A DNA stretch of 13,254 nt from assembly GCA_964616985.1 (NCBI GenBank), contig CAZTVF010000134.1, positions 1 through 13,254 of the forward strand, in the 5' to 3' direction. Positions 4,469 to 11,044 of this stretch are shown one piece after another. The notes under the pieces were generated by a model. It was given only the letters and a program-made list of their open reading frames with translations, ran no database searches and was not told the DNA's origin. The stretch's first letter is position 1, and each line of letters starts with the position of its first letter. Source of the DNA: CAZTVF01 sp964616985. GTDB lineage: Bacteria > Planctomycetota > Phycisphaerae > SM23-33. The position numbers and the translations under genes are program-made.

Positions 4469-5488
4469 GTGCCTTTGTCCGAATCATCTCGGCTTTTCAT
4501 GGACGACTTCTTGGCTCAAGCCAAGCGTGGCGACCTCTCGGTGGGTCGCTATGAGAAGATCTCCTATTTCATGAAGACGTTCTTGGGTTTCTTTGGTCGA
4601 GAGACCGACTCCAACACCATCACGGAGGCAGCACTGCTGGAATACCGAAAAGAGATAACCGGACGGCTCAACAGCGGGAAGGGCGGCCAGTTGAGCGACT
4701 ACTCGGCAAGATACCTGCTGCAATTTGCGGGCAGGTTCATCCGCTGGCTGTGGAGATCACGGTATCTTCAGGAGCAACCCCGAAACATCGAGACTTTCGC
4801 CACGGTGAAGGTCCAGAAACGGTCCATCAAGGTCTTCACGGTCGAGCAGGTCAAGGCCCTGTGGAAAGCCTGCACGAACGACAGGCAGAGGCTCTTCATC
4901 GCCTTGGCCATCAACACCGGTGTGAACCAAGCGGACATGGCCAAGTTGACGCCTTCGCATCTTGAGCCGCCCCATCTTGTTCTTCACAGGGGCAAGACCG
5001 GCGTGAAGGGCTGCTGGAAGATGTGGGACGTGACCCGCAGGCTCATCGACTCCTGCAAACGAACCGGGGCCAAGAACCCCACTGACCTTCTCTTTCTCAC
5101 ACGCAAGGGCATGCCGCTCGTTGAGACAGGGTTCAGAAAAAACGGCGGGACGTTCAGGAACGATTCGGTGCGGCAGGTTTTCGACGATCTCTTGGATAAG
5201 GTTGGCATCGACGGCACGTTTGTCATGCTCCGCAAGACGCCAGCGAACATCCTGAAGGCCAAGGGCTACGGCGACGTGATCCAGTTTTTCCTGTCGCACG
5301 AAAACGATGCCCTCTTCTTGACCAACGGGATCGTCACGAAGGAACATGACGAGAACTCCGTGGCCGAGACGTTCTACGTGAGCCAGGGGGCGAAGCTTCA
5401 GGCCCTCAAGACCCACCCTAGACTCCTCGAAGCCATCGACTTGCTGGAGAGGGAATTTGGTCTTGCGATGCCGCTAACGAAAGGCTAG
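4469..5488 (+). CDS. Divergent tyrosine recombinase/integrase
   Basis: A 339-aa protein with an N-terminal SAM-like core-binding domain (residues about 5-105) and a catalytic domain (about 120-310). Visible catalytic-site candidates are Lys176 (GKTG), Arg255 (MLRKT), His277 (LSHEND) and the nucleophile candidate Tyr303 (AETFYVS). The usual box I Arg (TGLR) is replaced by Asn153 in NTGVNQADM, and the box II His by Val252. Start choice is uncertain: GTG at 4469 has GAGAAG upstream, ATG at 4499 has none. The frame is open back to a stop at 4361, and the usual N-terminal arm-binding domain is absent. The gene may therefore be 5'-truncated at the junction with the HsdR fragment. It lies 234 nt upstream of tRNA-Thr with a repeat cluster between, as expected for a tRNA-targeting integrase. 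Confidence 0.75.
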   Translation: MPLSESSRLFMDDFLAQAKRGDLSVGRYEKISYFMKTFLGFFGRETDSNTITEAALLEYRKEITGRLNSGKGGQLSDYSARYLLQFAGRFIRWLWRSRYLQEQPRNIETFATVKVQKRSIKVFTVEQVKALWKACTNDRQRLFIALAINTGVNQADMAKLTPSHLEPPHLVLHRGKTGVKGCWKMWDVTRRLIDSCKRTGAKNPTDLLFLTRKGMPLVETGFRKNGGTFRNDSVRQVFDDLLDKVGIDGTFVMLRKTPANILKAKGYGDVIQFFLSHENDALFLTNGIVTKEHDENSVAETFYVSQGAKLQALKTHPRLLEAIDLLEREFGLAMPLTKG

Positions 5489-5559
5489 ACTCATGTGGCT
5501 GGCTGATGATGTCGATGATGAGTTATGTAGCGGAGACTTGGCGAATGATGCCCGTGATT

Positions 5560-5668
5560 TGTATCCACTTTGTATCCAATTCGCCTGTATCCAACGTTGT
5601 ATCCAACTCATCCATAAGTGGAACAAAAATGAAGGTTTACGGCGATAATTCGAGCATAATTGGATACA
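5560..5668 (+). repeat. TGTATCCA iteron cluster between integrase and tRNA
   Basis: TGTATCCA occurs four times directly (5560-5567, 5571-5578, 5586-5593, 5598-5605), spaced 11, 15 and 12 nt, and once inverted (TGGATACA, 5661-5668). Clusters like this next to integrase genes commonly are arm-type integrase or excisionase binding sites. The rest of the 5489-5722 gap shows no gene. Confidence 0.65.
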
Positions 5669-5705
5669 GGTCGAAAATGGCCTGTCTGATTGAACGTAAA
5701 TCGCG

Positions 5706-5711
5706 TATAAT
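5706..5711 (+). promoter_or_regulatory. Probable -10 box of the tRNA-Thr promoter
   Basis: A perfect TATAAT lies 11 nt before the tRNA's first base. TTGAAC at 5690-5695 is too close (10 nt) for a standard -35; TGTCTG at 5683-5688 has the right spacing but is a poor match. Confidence 0.45.
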
Positions 5712-5722
5712 TTGATTCTTAC

Positions 5723-5793
5723 GCCGACCTAGCTCAACGGTAGAGCACGGCTTTCGTAAAGCCGGGGTTGAGGGTTCAAATCCCTTGGTCGGC
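5723..5793 (+). tRNA. tRNA-Thr (anticodon CGU)
   Basis: A full cloverleaf can be folded. The acceptor stem is GCCGACC/GGTCGGC, the D stem GCTC/GAGC, and the anticodon stem CGGCT/AGCCG with loop TTCGTAA (anticodon CGU, reading ACG). The T arm is GAGGG-TTCAAAT-CCCTT with one G-U pair. Length is 71 nt; no CCA is encoded and the discriminator is U. The 3' end (TGGTCGGC plus TTTC) is duplicated at 7680-7691, showing use as an integration site. Confidence 0.95.
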
Positions 5794-5797
5794 TTTC
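5786..5797 (+). repeat. Attachment-site-like direct repeat, tRNA copy
   Basis: TGGTCGGCTTTC covers the last 8 bases of tRNA-Thr and 4 following bases. It matches 7680-7691 exactly, and TCCC precedes both copies with a one-base length difference. This is the expected product of integration at a tRNA 3' end. Confidence 0.65.
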
Positions 5798-5808
5798 GTT
5801 CCGGCGCC

Positions 5809-7470
5809 TCAATCGTACCCGCCCCCGCCGAACCGCCCAAGCTCCTGCTTGGCCGCCTCCGTCTTTGGCCCAATCTGGACCTGCCATTGCCTCAAATAGC
5901 CGCCGATCAGGTGCCAAGCGTAGAACGTCACTGTCACTTGCCCGTCCTTGCGTTCGATCTTCGGGGCCACGATCTGTTTGGCTGCTTCCTGCCGCTTCTC
6001 CGCTCGCTTCTCCCCACCCGCCCCGACACTGGCCATGTTGAACGTGATGGCCATGAAGTCCTCTGGCTTTTCCAGAAACTTCCAGCCGTCCTCATTGGCC
6101 ACGGACATCAGGTGGACCCGCAGGACGGCGGCGTTCAGGTAGTCCTCGTCCTTCCACTTGTTCTTGTCCTCAGCAGCCAGGAGTTCGGAGAACTTCTCGG
6201 CCTTCAATGGGTAGATGACCTGCCCACTTCGGCTCACGGCAAGATACTGTCGGATCGGAGCCGTTGGGGTCTGGCCAAGAACTGCACAGAAGAACGACCA
6301 GTTGGGCATGGGATTGGGCATGGCCTGCTGACCGAGATGCAGATTTTTCGACCGGGCGGGGGCCACAACCGCCTTGGGCGAGTCTTTGGTCACGGCCTGC
6401 GTGGCGAGTTCGAGCATCTGCGCATCAGTCAGGGCGGGCTGTGTCGTAGGAGCAGCCTGCCCCCGCACCTTCTGGAGCAAGCCGGCAAGCTTCGTCGCAG
6501 CCTGTTCGGGCAATACCGTCTTGATGGCCTCCAGCCGCTTGATCGTGTCGGCGTTCAGCGGCGACTGCTGGGCGAAATTCCCGACTCCCAGTATGAACTC
6601 TCCTGGGCCGACGTGAAGGGTCTGCAGCTTTGCGTTGGCAAGGAACCCCTCCACCGCCAGATAGTCCAGCAGCTTGTTCATCTCCTCTTTCGACAACCGG
6701 GCGAAGACTGGCTCTTTGTACCCGCCATGGTCCGGGCCGAGCAGGTGGAGTTCCTCGTGGTTCCCCTTGTCAATGATGATCCGCACCGAAAAGTCCAGAC
6801 TCCCGGCCTTTTTCTTGAGATCAGGCAATCGCTGAGCCGCCAGCCAGTGTATCGGGGGGCGGCCACCCGTCTTCTCCAGCACGGCCGTGATCCGGGCGGC
6901 GACCTCTGGATCGAGGTTCGGTTCCTGAGCTTTGGCCTTCAAGAGCGGCACGACGCCCTCGCCCATCTCGATGAGCTTCTTGGTCGCCAACTCACGGACA
7001 GGAAGTTTGTCGTGGCCAAGCTGGCGGATCAATTCGGCCACGGCATTGGCGTCCACGGGGCGCGTGGCGGGCTGAGAGGCGGCGGGCTGCGTGGCGGCTT
7101 CACTCAAGTAGGTCTGGAAGAGCCTGTAAAACTCAGCGGGCATTCGGTACGTCTTGCCGCCGAAGTCAAAGCAGTGGTCGCAGAGGGAGACCTTGATCTC
7201 GCCTGCGTCCGTCACGAACACAGCCGATTCGAGATGCTCGCAGGCACACGGCTCCTTCTTTTCCAGTTTGATCGTGCCGACCAGCCGCTCGATCTTGCCC
7301 ATATCGGTAATCACCAGGGCCCTGACCTTGCCAGCGGCGGCTTCCCGACTCAACCGCACTTCCTTGACGCCAGTGAACCCCGATGCCGCTGGCTCGGTTG
7401 CGGGCGTCTGTGCCCATGCGGCGATGCTCAGGATCACGATGACGGACAAGATGGATGTTGCGGCCTTCAT
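5809..7470 (-). CDS. Exported HEAT-repeat-like protein
   Basis: A 553-aa protein with a signal peptide (MKAATSILSVIVILSIAAWA), so it is probably periplasmic. Residues 75-100 contain Cys75, Cys77, His79, Cys97, His99 and Cys100, a possible metal site. Residues about 140-200 read as HEAT-type helices (LIRQLGHDKLPVRELATKKLIEMG...), flanked by Thr-Gln-Pro-Ala linkers. The remainder is not recognised, and the C-terminus is Gly-rich (FGGGGYD). The start is supported by AAAGGAG 8 nt upstream of the ATG. It is the only gene between the two copies of the tRNA 3' end, with its stop 11 nt from the first. That makes it cargo of, or a passenger in, that segment. Its TQPA linkers match those in the chromosomal MsrBA gene, so it does not look foreign. 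Function unknown. Confidence 0.75.
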   Translation of the reverse strand: MKAATSILSVIVILSIAAWAQTPATEPAASGFTGVKEVRLSREAAAGKVRALVITDMGKIERLVGTIKLEKKEPCACEHLESAVFVTDAGEIKVSLCDHCFDFGGKTYRMPAEFYRLFQTYLSEAATQPAASQPATRPVDANAVAELIRQLGHDKLPVRELATKKLIEMGEGVVPLLKAKAQEPNLDPEVAARITAVLEKTGGRPPIHWLAAQRLPDLKKKAGSLDFSVRIIIDKGNHEELHLLGPDHGGYKEPVFARLSKEEMNKLLDYLAVEGFLANAKLQTLHVGPGEFILGVGNFAQQSPLNADTIKRLEAIKTVLPEQAATKLAGLLQKVRGQAAPTTQPALTDAQMLELATQAVTKDSPKAVVAPARSKNLHLGQQAMPNPMPNWSFFCAVLGQTPTAPIRQYLAVSRSGQVIYPLKAEKFSELLAAEDKNKWKDEDYLNAAVLRVHLMSVANEDGWKFLEKPEDFMAITFNMASVGAGGEKRAEKRQEAAKQIVAPKIERKDGQVTVTFYAWHLIGGYLRQWQVQIGPKTEAAKQELGRFGGGGYD

Positions 7471-7717
7471 CGGGCTGCTCCTTTAATGGCACCGTACCGC
7501 AGGATTAGACGCACGGGAAGGGCTGGGGATCTATGCCTCCCGCATACCCTCGCCCACTTGAGGCGTTCTTGCTGATCTCGCTGTAGTAGTGCTTCAAGAA
7601 CCATCTGGCCGGCTGGTCGCCGAGCTTTACAGGGTTATGACAAGCGAAGAAACGAAGCGGCGTAACATCTCAGATTCCCTGGTCGGCTTTCAACGCATCC
7701 GCAGGCCCAGGGGCGCG
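7471..7717. other. Spacer with tRNA-end duplication and a decayed frame
   Basis: A 247-nt gap between the HEAT-like gene and the 78-aa gene. It contains the second copy of the tRNA-Thr 3' end (7680-7691). On the minus strand an open stretch without a start codon (about 7663 down to stop 7505) reads protein-like sequence such as GDQPARWFLKHYYSEISKN, possibly a remnant of a lost gene. No intact gene is supported. Confidence 0.4.
7680..7691 (+). repeat. Attachment-site-like direct repeat, distal copy
   Basis: TGGTCGGCTTTC, identical to the tRNA-Thr 3' end at 5786-5797. It lies 26 nt downstream of the chromosomal 78-aa gene and marks the likely outer end of an inserted or rearranged 1.9-kb segment. 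Confidence 0.62.
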
Positions 7718-7954
7718 TCACTTGATCGGCCTGTATCGCTTGGGCTTGACGGTGTAGAGCACCTGCCCCTCGAATGTGATCTTCCCCATGACGTGCGTGG
7801 CGTCGTCGTCGTAGACGCTGGCGGAGATGAACTCGGCCACGGATATGTTGTTGTCCGCCAGCCACCGCTTCGTGCTGGCGACCGCATCATCCCATGTGGC
7901 ACAGTCGAAGACCGGGCTGCTTCGGTCGGGTTTGACGAGCACTCTGAGCTTCAT
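7718..7954 (-). CDS. Hypothetical protein, 78 aa, downstream of purM
   Basis: A 78-aa soluble protein (starts MKLRVLVKPDRSSPVFDCAT, ends VKPKRYRPIK), with an alternating hydrophobic start and end around a helical middle. The family is not recognised. The start is supported by GGAGAG upstream of the ATG. It lies 18 nt after the purM-like stop on the same strand, so it is probably co-transcribed. Confidence 0.68.
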   Translation of the reverse strand: MKLRVLVKPDRSSPVFDCATWDDAVASTKRWLADNNISVAEFISASVYDDDATHVMGKITFEGQVLYTVKPKRYRPIK

Positions 7955-7972
7955 GTTTGGCTCTCCGGGGCG

Positions 7973-9076
7973 TCAGCGGATCTTCAGCGAGTCGGCCTCG
8001 TACGTGACGTTGATGGGTTCGAGGATGACGGCCTTGCGGGAGCCTTCGCGGCAGACGCGGCCGGCGATCCAGGCGGTGTAGCCAGCGGCGGAGGCCAGCG
8101 CAAGGCAGCGGTCGGCGTCGGCGGGGGCGACGTAGACGGCGAACCCGCACCCCATGTTGAACGTGCCGTAGGCCTCGCCGGCGTCCAGGCTCGCGGCGGC
8201 GACGATACAGTCGAACACCGGCTGCGGCCGCGGCAGCTGCGTGATGCGATACACCAGCGGCGATTCCAGCCGCATCAGCTTCCGCCACCCGTGGCCGGTC
8301 ATGTGCACCGCGTAGTGCAGGGGCACGTGCGCCTGCTGGCAGGCAGCGATGAAGTTCACGTAGATCACCGACGGGTCCAGCAGCGCCGCGCCGTACGTCC
8401 GCCCGTCGGCCAGCGGCGTGAGGTAGCCCTTGGGCAGACGCTCGACCAGCGAGCGGCACAGCGTCAGGCCGTTCGTCTGCACGCCCGAGGACGCCAGGCC
8501 GATGATGACGTCGCCGTCGTGGGCCTCGCCGGGGATGCGAAGCTCTTTGGGCGCGATGCGGCCGATCGCCGAACCGCCGAGGATCGCGGTGCCGGGCGTG
8601 ACCATGCCCTTGAGCATCTGCGTCTCGCCGCCGCCCCAGGCGGCGCCCGACAGGCGGCAGCCCTCGGCGAAACCGCGGGCAAGGTCGTCGGCGCGGCGGG
8701 CGTCGGCGAGATACTCGCCATCGCCCACCGCGGTATACATGGCCACCGATATCGGCAGGGCGCCGCAGGTGCACAGGTCGTTGACGATGGTGGAGACGTC
8801 GTCGATGGCGACGTTGGCATAGAGGCTTTCGCCCGTCAGCTGGTACATCGCGTCGGCGACCAGGACCTTGGTGCCCAGGGCCTCTTCGACGTGGGCGAGG
8901 TACTCGCCGGGCGTCTCGATCAGGAACGCGCTCTCGCCGCGCATCGACGGTACTTCGCGCATGCCGCGGTTGAGCAGCGCGCCGCCCGTCTCGCCCGCCA
9001 ATTTCTGACACGCCCGCTTGAAACCATCGAGCACGTCATAGTTCACACCCGCGTCGCGGTAACTCATCTTCGCCAT
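7973..9076 (-). CDS. purM: AIR synthase family protein (PurM-like)
   Basis: A 367-aa protein starting MAKMSYRDAGVNYDVLDGF, which resembles the PurM opening (YKDAGVD). In the middle, AIDDVSTIVNDLCTCGALP matches the PurM region around VNDL, followed by GGETQMLKG in place of GGETAEMPG, then GVQTNGLTLCRSLVE (PurM SNGYSL-type motif) and a C-terminal MTGHGWRKL (like ITGGG). PurM (phosphoribosylformylglycinamidine cyclo-ligase) makes aminoimidazole ribonucleotide from FGAM and ATP in purine synthesis. The STDGVGTK-type motif is not intact (only LGTK). So the AIR-synthase fold is clear, while true PurM activity is likely but not certain. I chose the ATG at 9074-9076, with AAGGATT upstream; the frame extends to 9211, through repetitive intergenic DNA that should not be coding. 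Confidence 0.78.
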   Translation of the reverse strand: MAKMSYRDAGVNYDVLDGFKRACQKLAGETGGALLNRGMREVPSMRGESAFLIETPGEYLAHVEEALGTKVLVADAMYQLTGESLYANVAIDDVSTIVNDLCTCGALPISVAMYTAVGDGEYLADARRADDLARGFAEGCRLSGAAWGGGETQMLKGMVTPGTAILGGSAIGRIAPKELRIPGEAHDGDVIIGLASSGVQTNGLTLCRSLVERLPKGYLTPLADGRTYGAALLDPSVIYVNFIAACQQAHVPLHYAVHMTGHGWRKLMRLESPLVYRITQLPRPQPVFDCIVAAASLDAGEAYGTFNMGCGFAVYVAPADADRCLALASAAGYTAWIAGRVCREGSRKAVILEPINVTYEADSLKIR

Positions 9077-9149
9077 GCAATGAATCCTTGTGTTCTGCAG
9101 CGGGATGAATGTACCCGAAAGCGTTCGCGAGGTCGAGGTCGTCGGCAAA

Positions 9150-9241
9150 AGGTCATAGGCAATAGGTCGTAGGTCGTAGTGGGAGAGCTTCGCGTGAGCA
9201 GGCGTTTTCACTACGACCTACTGCCTATGACCTACGACCTA
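9150..9241. repeat. Inverted heptad repeats (AGGTCGT-type) between msrBA and purM
   Basis: The left arm (9150-9181) is built of AGGTCAT/AGGCAAT/AGGTCGT heptads; the right arm (9209-9241) is its inverse. Positions 9151-9172 and 9211-9232 pair over 22 nt with one mismatch, with about 38 nt between. The right arm overlaps the msrBA stop codon, and TTTT follows the left arm on the minus strand, so the hairpin may act as a terminator or mRNA stabiliser. Apart from this, the 162-nt gap up to purM holds nothing recognisable. Confidence 0.75.
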
Positions 9242-10234
9242 CTTCTTCTTCTCAAACCGCTCCGCGCGGGCGTGACACGACCGTTCGGGATGCTTGGTGA
9301 TGTAGTCCTGGTGATAGTCCTCGGCGGGATAGAAGTCGGTGGCGGGGGTAAGCTCGGTGACCACCTTGTACCCGTTGGCGCGGAGCTGGGCGATGAGCTT
9401 CTCGGCCGTCGCCTTCTGCTCGGGCGTTGCATAGAAGATGGCGGAGCGGTACTGCGTGCCCACGTCGGGGCCCTGGCGGTTGAGCTGCTCGGGGTTGTGG
9501 ATCTCGAAGAACAGCTTGGCCAGCGCTTCGTAGGTGACCTTCGAGGGGTCGAACACCACGCGCACGCTCTCGGCGTGACCGGTGGCGCCGGTGCATACCT
9601 GATGGTACGTGGGCTTGGCCACCGTGCCGCCGCTGTACCCGGAGGTGACCGAGATCACGCCCGGCGCCTGGCGGAAGTAATGATCGACGCCCCAGAAGCA
9701 CCCGCCGGCGAAGATCGCTTCCTGCGTCGCCGGTTGCGTGGTCTTCTGCGAGGCCGCCGCCGCGGCCGGCTGAAAGACGATCGAGACCGAGTTGACGCAG
9801 TGGCGCACGTCCTTGGGCGTCAGATGTTCTCCCGTAAATACGTGCCCCAGGTGGCCGCCGCAGTTGGCGCACAGGATCTCCGTCCGCCGCCCGTCGGCGT
9901 CGCCCTGGTGTTTGACCGCGCCGGGGATCTCCTGATCGAAGCTGGGCCAGCCGCACTCGCTCTGGAACTTGCCCTCGGAGCTGTAAAGGGCCGCCCCGCA
10001 CTGGCGGCACACGTAGACGCCCTTCTCGAAATGGTTCCAGTACTTGCCCGTGAAGGGGCGCTCCGTGCCCTTGTCGACGATGACGCGTTTCTCCGCATCG
10101 CTCAGCGCGGGCATGGACTGTGTCGTGAGGTTCGATTTCATGGTAGTCCCTCGAGGTTCAACCGCGGTGATCTCAAGCAGCGCCAAAAGCGCCGCCCCGA
10201 TCATCACCGAAATCACAAGCGTTCTGACAGACAT
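9239..10234 (-). CDS. msrBA: Exported MsrB-MsrA methionine sulfoxide reductase fusion
   Basis: A 331-aa bifunctional enzyme that reduces both stereoisomers of methionine sulfoxide in oxidised proteins. The N-terminus (MSVRTLVISVMIGAALLALL) is a signal peptide or anchor, placing it outside the cytoplasm. The MsrB domain (about 42-156) has zinc-binding pairs Cys76/Cys79 and Cys122/Cys125, Cys94 in CGWPSF and catalytic Cys146 in RHCVNS. A TTQPATQ linker leads to the MsrA domain (about 172-325) with catalytic Cys179 in GGCFWG. The domain order is B then A. The start is supported by AGAGGAA 8 nt upstream of the ATG. It sits downstream of the ilvN terminator, so it probably has its own promoter in 10235-10300. 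The last residues (EKKK) are coded next to the inverted heptad repeat. Confidence 0.95.
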   Translation of the reverse strand: MSVRTLVISVMIGAALLALLEITAVEPRGTTMKSNLTTQSMPALSDAEKRVIVDKGTERPFTGKYWNHFEKGVYVCRQCGAALYSSEGKFQSECGWPSFDQEIPGAVKHQGDADGRRTEILCANCGGHLGHVFTGEHLTPKDVRHCVNSVSIVFQPAAAAASQKTTQPATQEAIFAGGCFWGVDHYFRQAPGVISVTSGYSGGTVAKPTYHQVCTGATGHAESVRVVFDPSKVTYEALAKLFFEIHNPEQLNRQGPDVGTQYRSAIFYATPEQKATAEKLIAQLRANGYKVVTELTPATDFYPAEDYHQDYITKHPERSCHARAERFEKKK

Positions 10235-10301
10235 CGCGGGATTCCTCTGTTACCACTATTGTACGTCCGCGGCGCTTCGGTTGCTCGATTGTACCAGGCG
10301 C

Positions 10302-10343
10302 AAAGAAAACGGTAACCAGTGGATCGAGATCCGCTGGTTACCG
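10302..10343 (-). terminator. Rho-independent terminator of ilvBN
   Basis: CGGTAACCAG (10310-10319) pairs with CTGGTTACCG (10334-10343). The inner GGATC/GATCC and a T-G pair extend the stem to about 16 bp around a GA turn. On the minus strand the stem is followed by TTTTCTTT. It lies 31 nt after the ilvN stop and before msrBA, so it separates the two units. Confidence 0.85.
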
Positions 10344-10374
10344 ATGGGTGAGCTATCTATTCAACGATCAATGC

Positions 10375-10878
10375 TCAATCTTCGTCCATGTCCCGCCCGT
10401 TCTGGGTGCCTCTCGCCATGGCGATGACGCCGGTGCGGGCGAGCTCGCGGATGCCGTAGGGGCGGGCGAGTTCGATGAACGCCTCGACCTTCTCCTCGGT
10501 GCCCGACAGTTCCACCAGCAGCGAATTCTTGGCGACGTCGACGATGCGGCCGCGGAAGAGGTTCACCAGTTCGGTGACCTCGGTGCGCTTGTCGGGCGGC
10601 ACGTGGACGCGCATGAGCATCAGGTCGCGCTCGATGTACGTGACGGCCTCGAAGTCGCGGACCTTCACGACGGTGATGATCTTCTCCAACTGCTTGCGGA
10701 CCTGCTCCAGCACGCGGTCGTCGCCCACGACGACGATGGTCATGCGCGACTGCCCCGGGTCTTCGGTGCGGCCGACCACGAGCGAATCAATGTTGAAACC
10801 GCGGGCGGCGAACATCCCCGCCACGTGCGCCAGGACGCCGGGCTGATTCTGCACCAATGCGGTGATAACGTGTCTCAT
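10375..10878 (-). CDS. ilvN: Acetohydroxyacid synthase small (regulatory) subunit
   Basis: A 167-aa protein with the N-terminal ACT domain typical of IlvN/IlvH (HVITALVQNQPGVLAHVAGMF, RGFNIDSLVVG) and the C-terminal domain (RTEVTELVNLFRGRIVDV). It activates the catalytic subunit and mediates feedback inhibition by branched-chain amino acids, usually valine. Length is normal for the family. The start ATG (10876-10878) has AAGGAAT directly upstream. It follows ilvB on the same strand after a 166-nt gap holding inverted repeats and a small hairpin. The terminator at 10302-10343 ends the unit. Confidence 0.95.
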   Translation of the reverse strand: MRHVITALVQNQPGVLAHVAGMFAARGFNIDSLVVGRTEDPGQSRMTIVVVGDDRVLEQVRKQLEKIITVVKVRDFEAVTYIERDLMLMRVHVPPDKRTEVTELVNLFRGRIVDVAKNSLLVELSGTEEKVEAFIELARPYGIRELARTGVIAMARGTQNGRDMDED

Positions 10879-10898
10879 GATTCCTTATTCCTTCTGAA

Positions 10899-10918
10899 GC
10901 ACTCGCCAAGGCGAGCGC
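10899..10918 (-). promoter_or_regulatory. Hairpin before ilvN
   Basis: CTCGCC-AA-GGCGAG (10902-10915) with outer GC pairs forms a compact hairpin just upstream of the ilvN ribosome binding site. It could affect ilvN translation or stabilise processed mRNA. There is no U-tract after it on the minus strand, so it is not a typical terminator. Confidence 0.4.
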
Positions 10919-10928
10919 GTTTCCTTTT

Positions 10929-11033
10929 CCAGTTATCTCGTTAACTTGTTCATTGCCTTACACGATGCGCGACGTTCGCCGACACCTGCGACAAAGTCAC
11001 CGGCCAACCAGTTAACGAGTTAACCGGTTAACC
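10929..11033. repeat. Inverted GTTAAC-octad repeats between ilvB and ilvN
   Basis: The left arm 10929-10948 (CCAGTTATCTCGTTAACTTG) is the inverse of 11008-11027 (CCAGTTAACGAGTTAACCGG), 17 of 20 positions pairing. The right arm continues as GTTAAC units repeated every 8 nt (11011, 11019, 11027). The loop is about 59 nt. It lies within the ilvB-ilvN gap and would fold in the transcript. Confidence 0.7.
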
Positions 11034-11044
11034 AGCCACAATCG

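Noticed and set aside
5785..7575. 596-codon plus-strand open frame
   Set aside because: Lies fully opposite the well-supported exported HEAT-like gene, overlaps the tRNA end, and its translation is compositionally odd (Gly/Arg/Leu/His-rich). It is a high-GC antisense shadow.
7589..9172. 527-codon plus-strand open frame opposite the purM-like gene
   Set aside because: Same reasoning: it spans the 78-aa and purM-like genes and an intergenic repeat, with biased composition.
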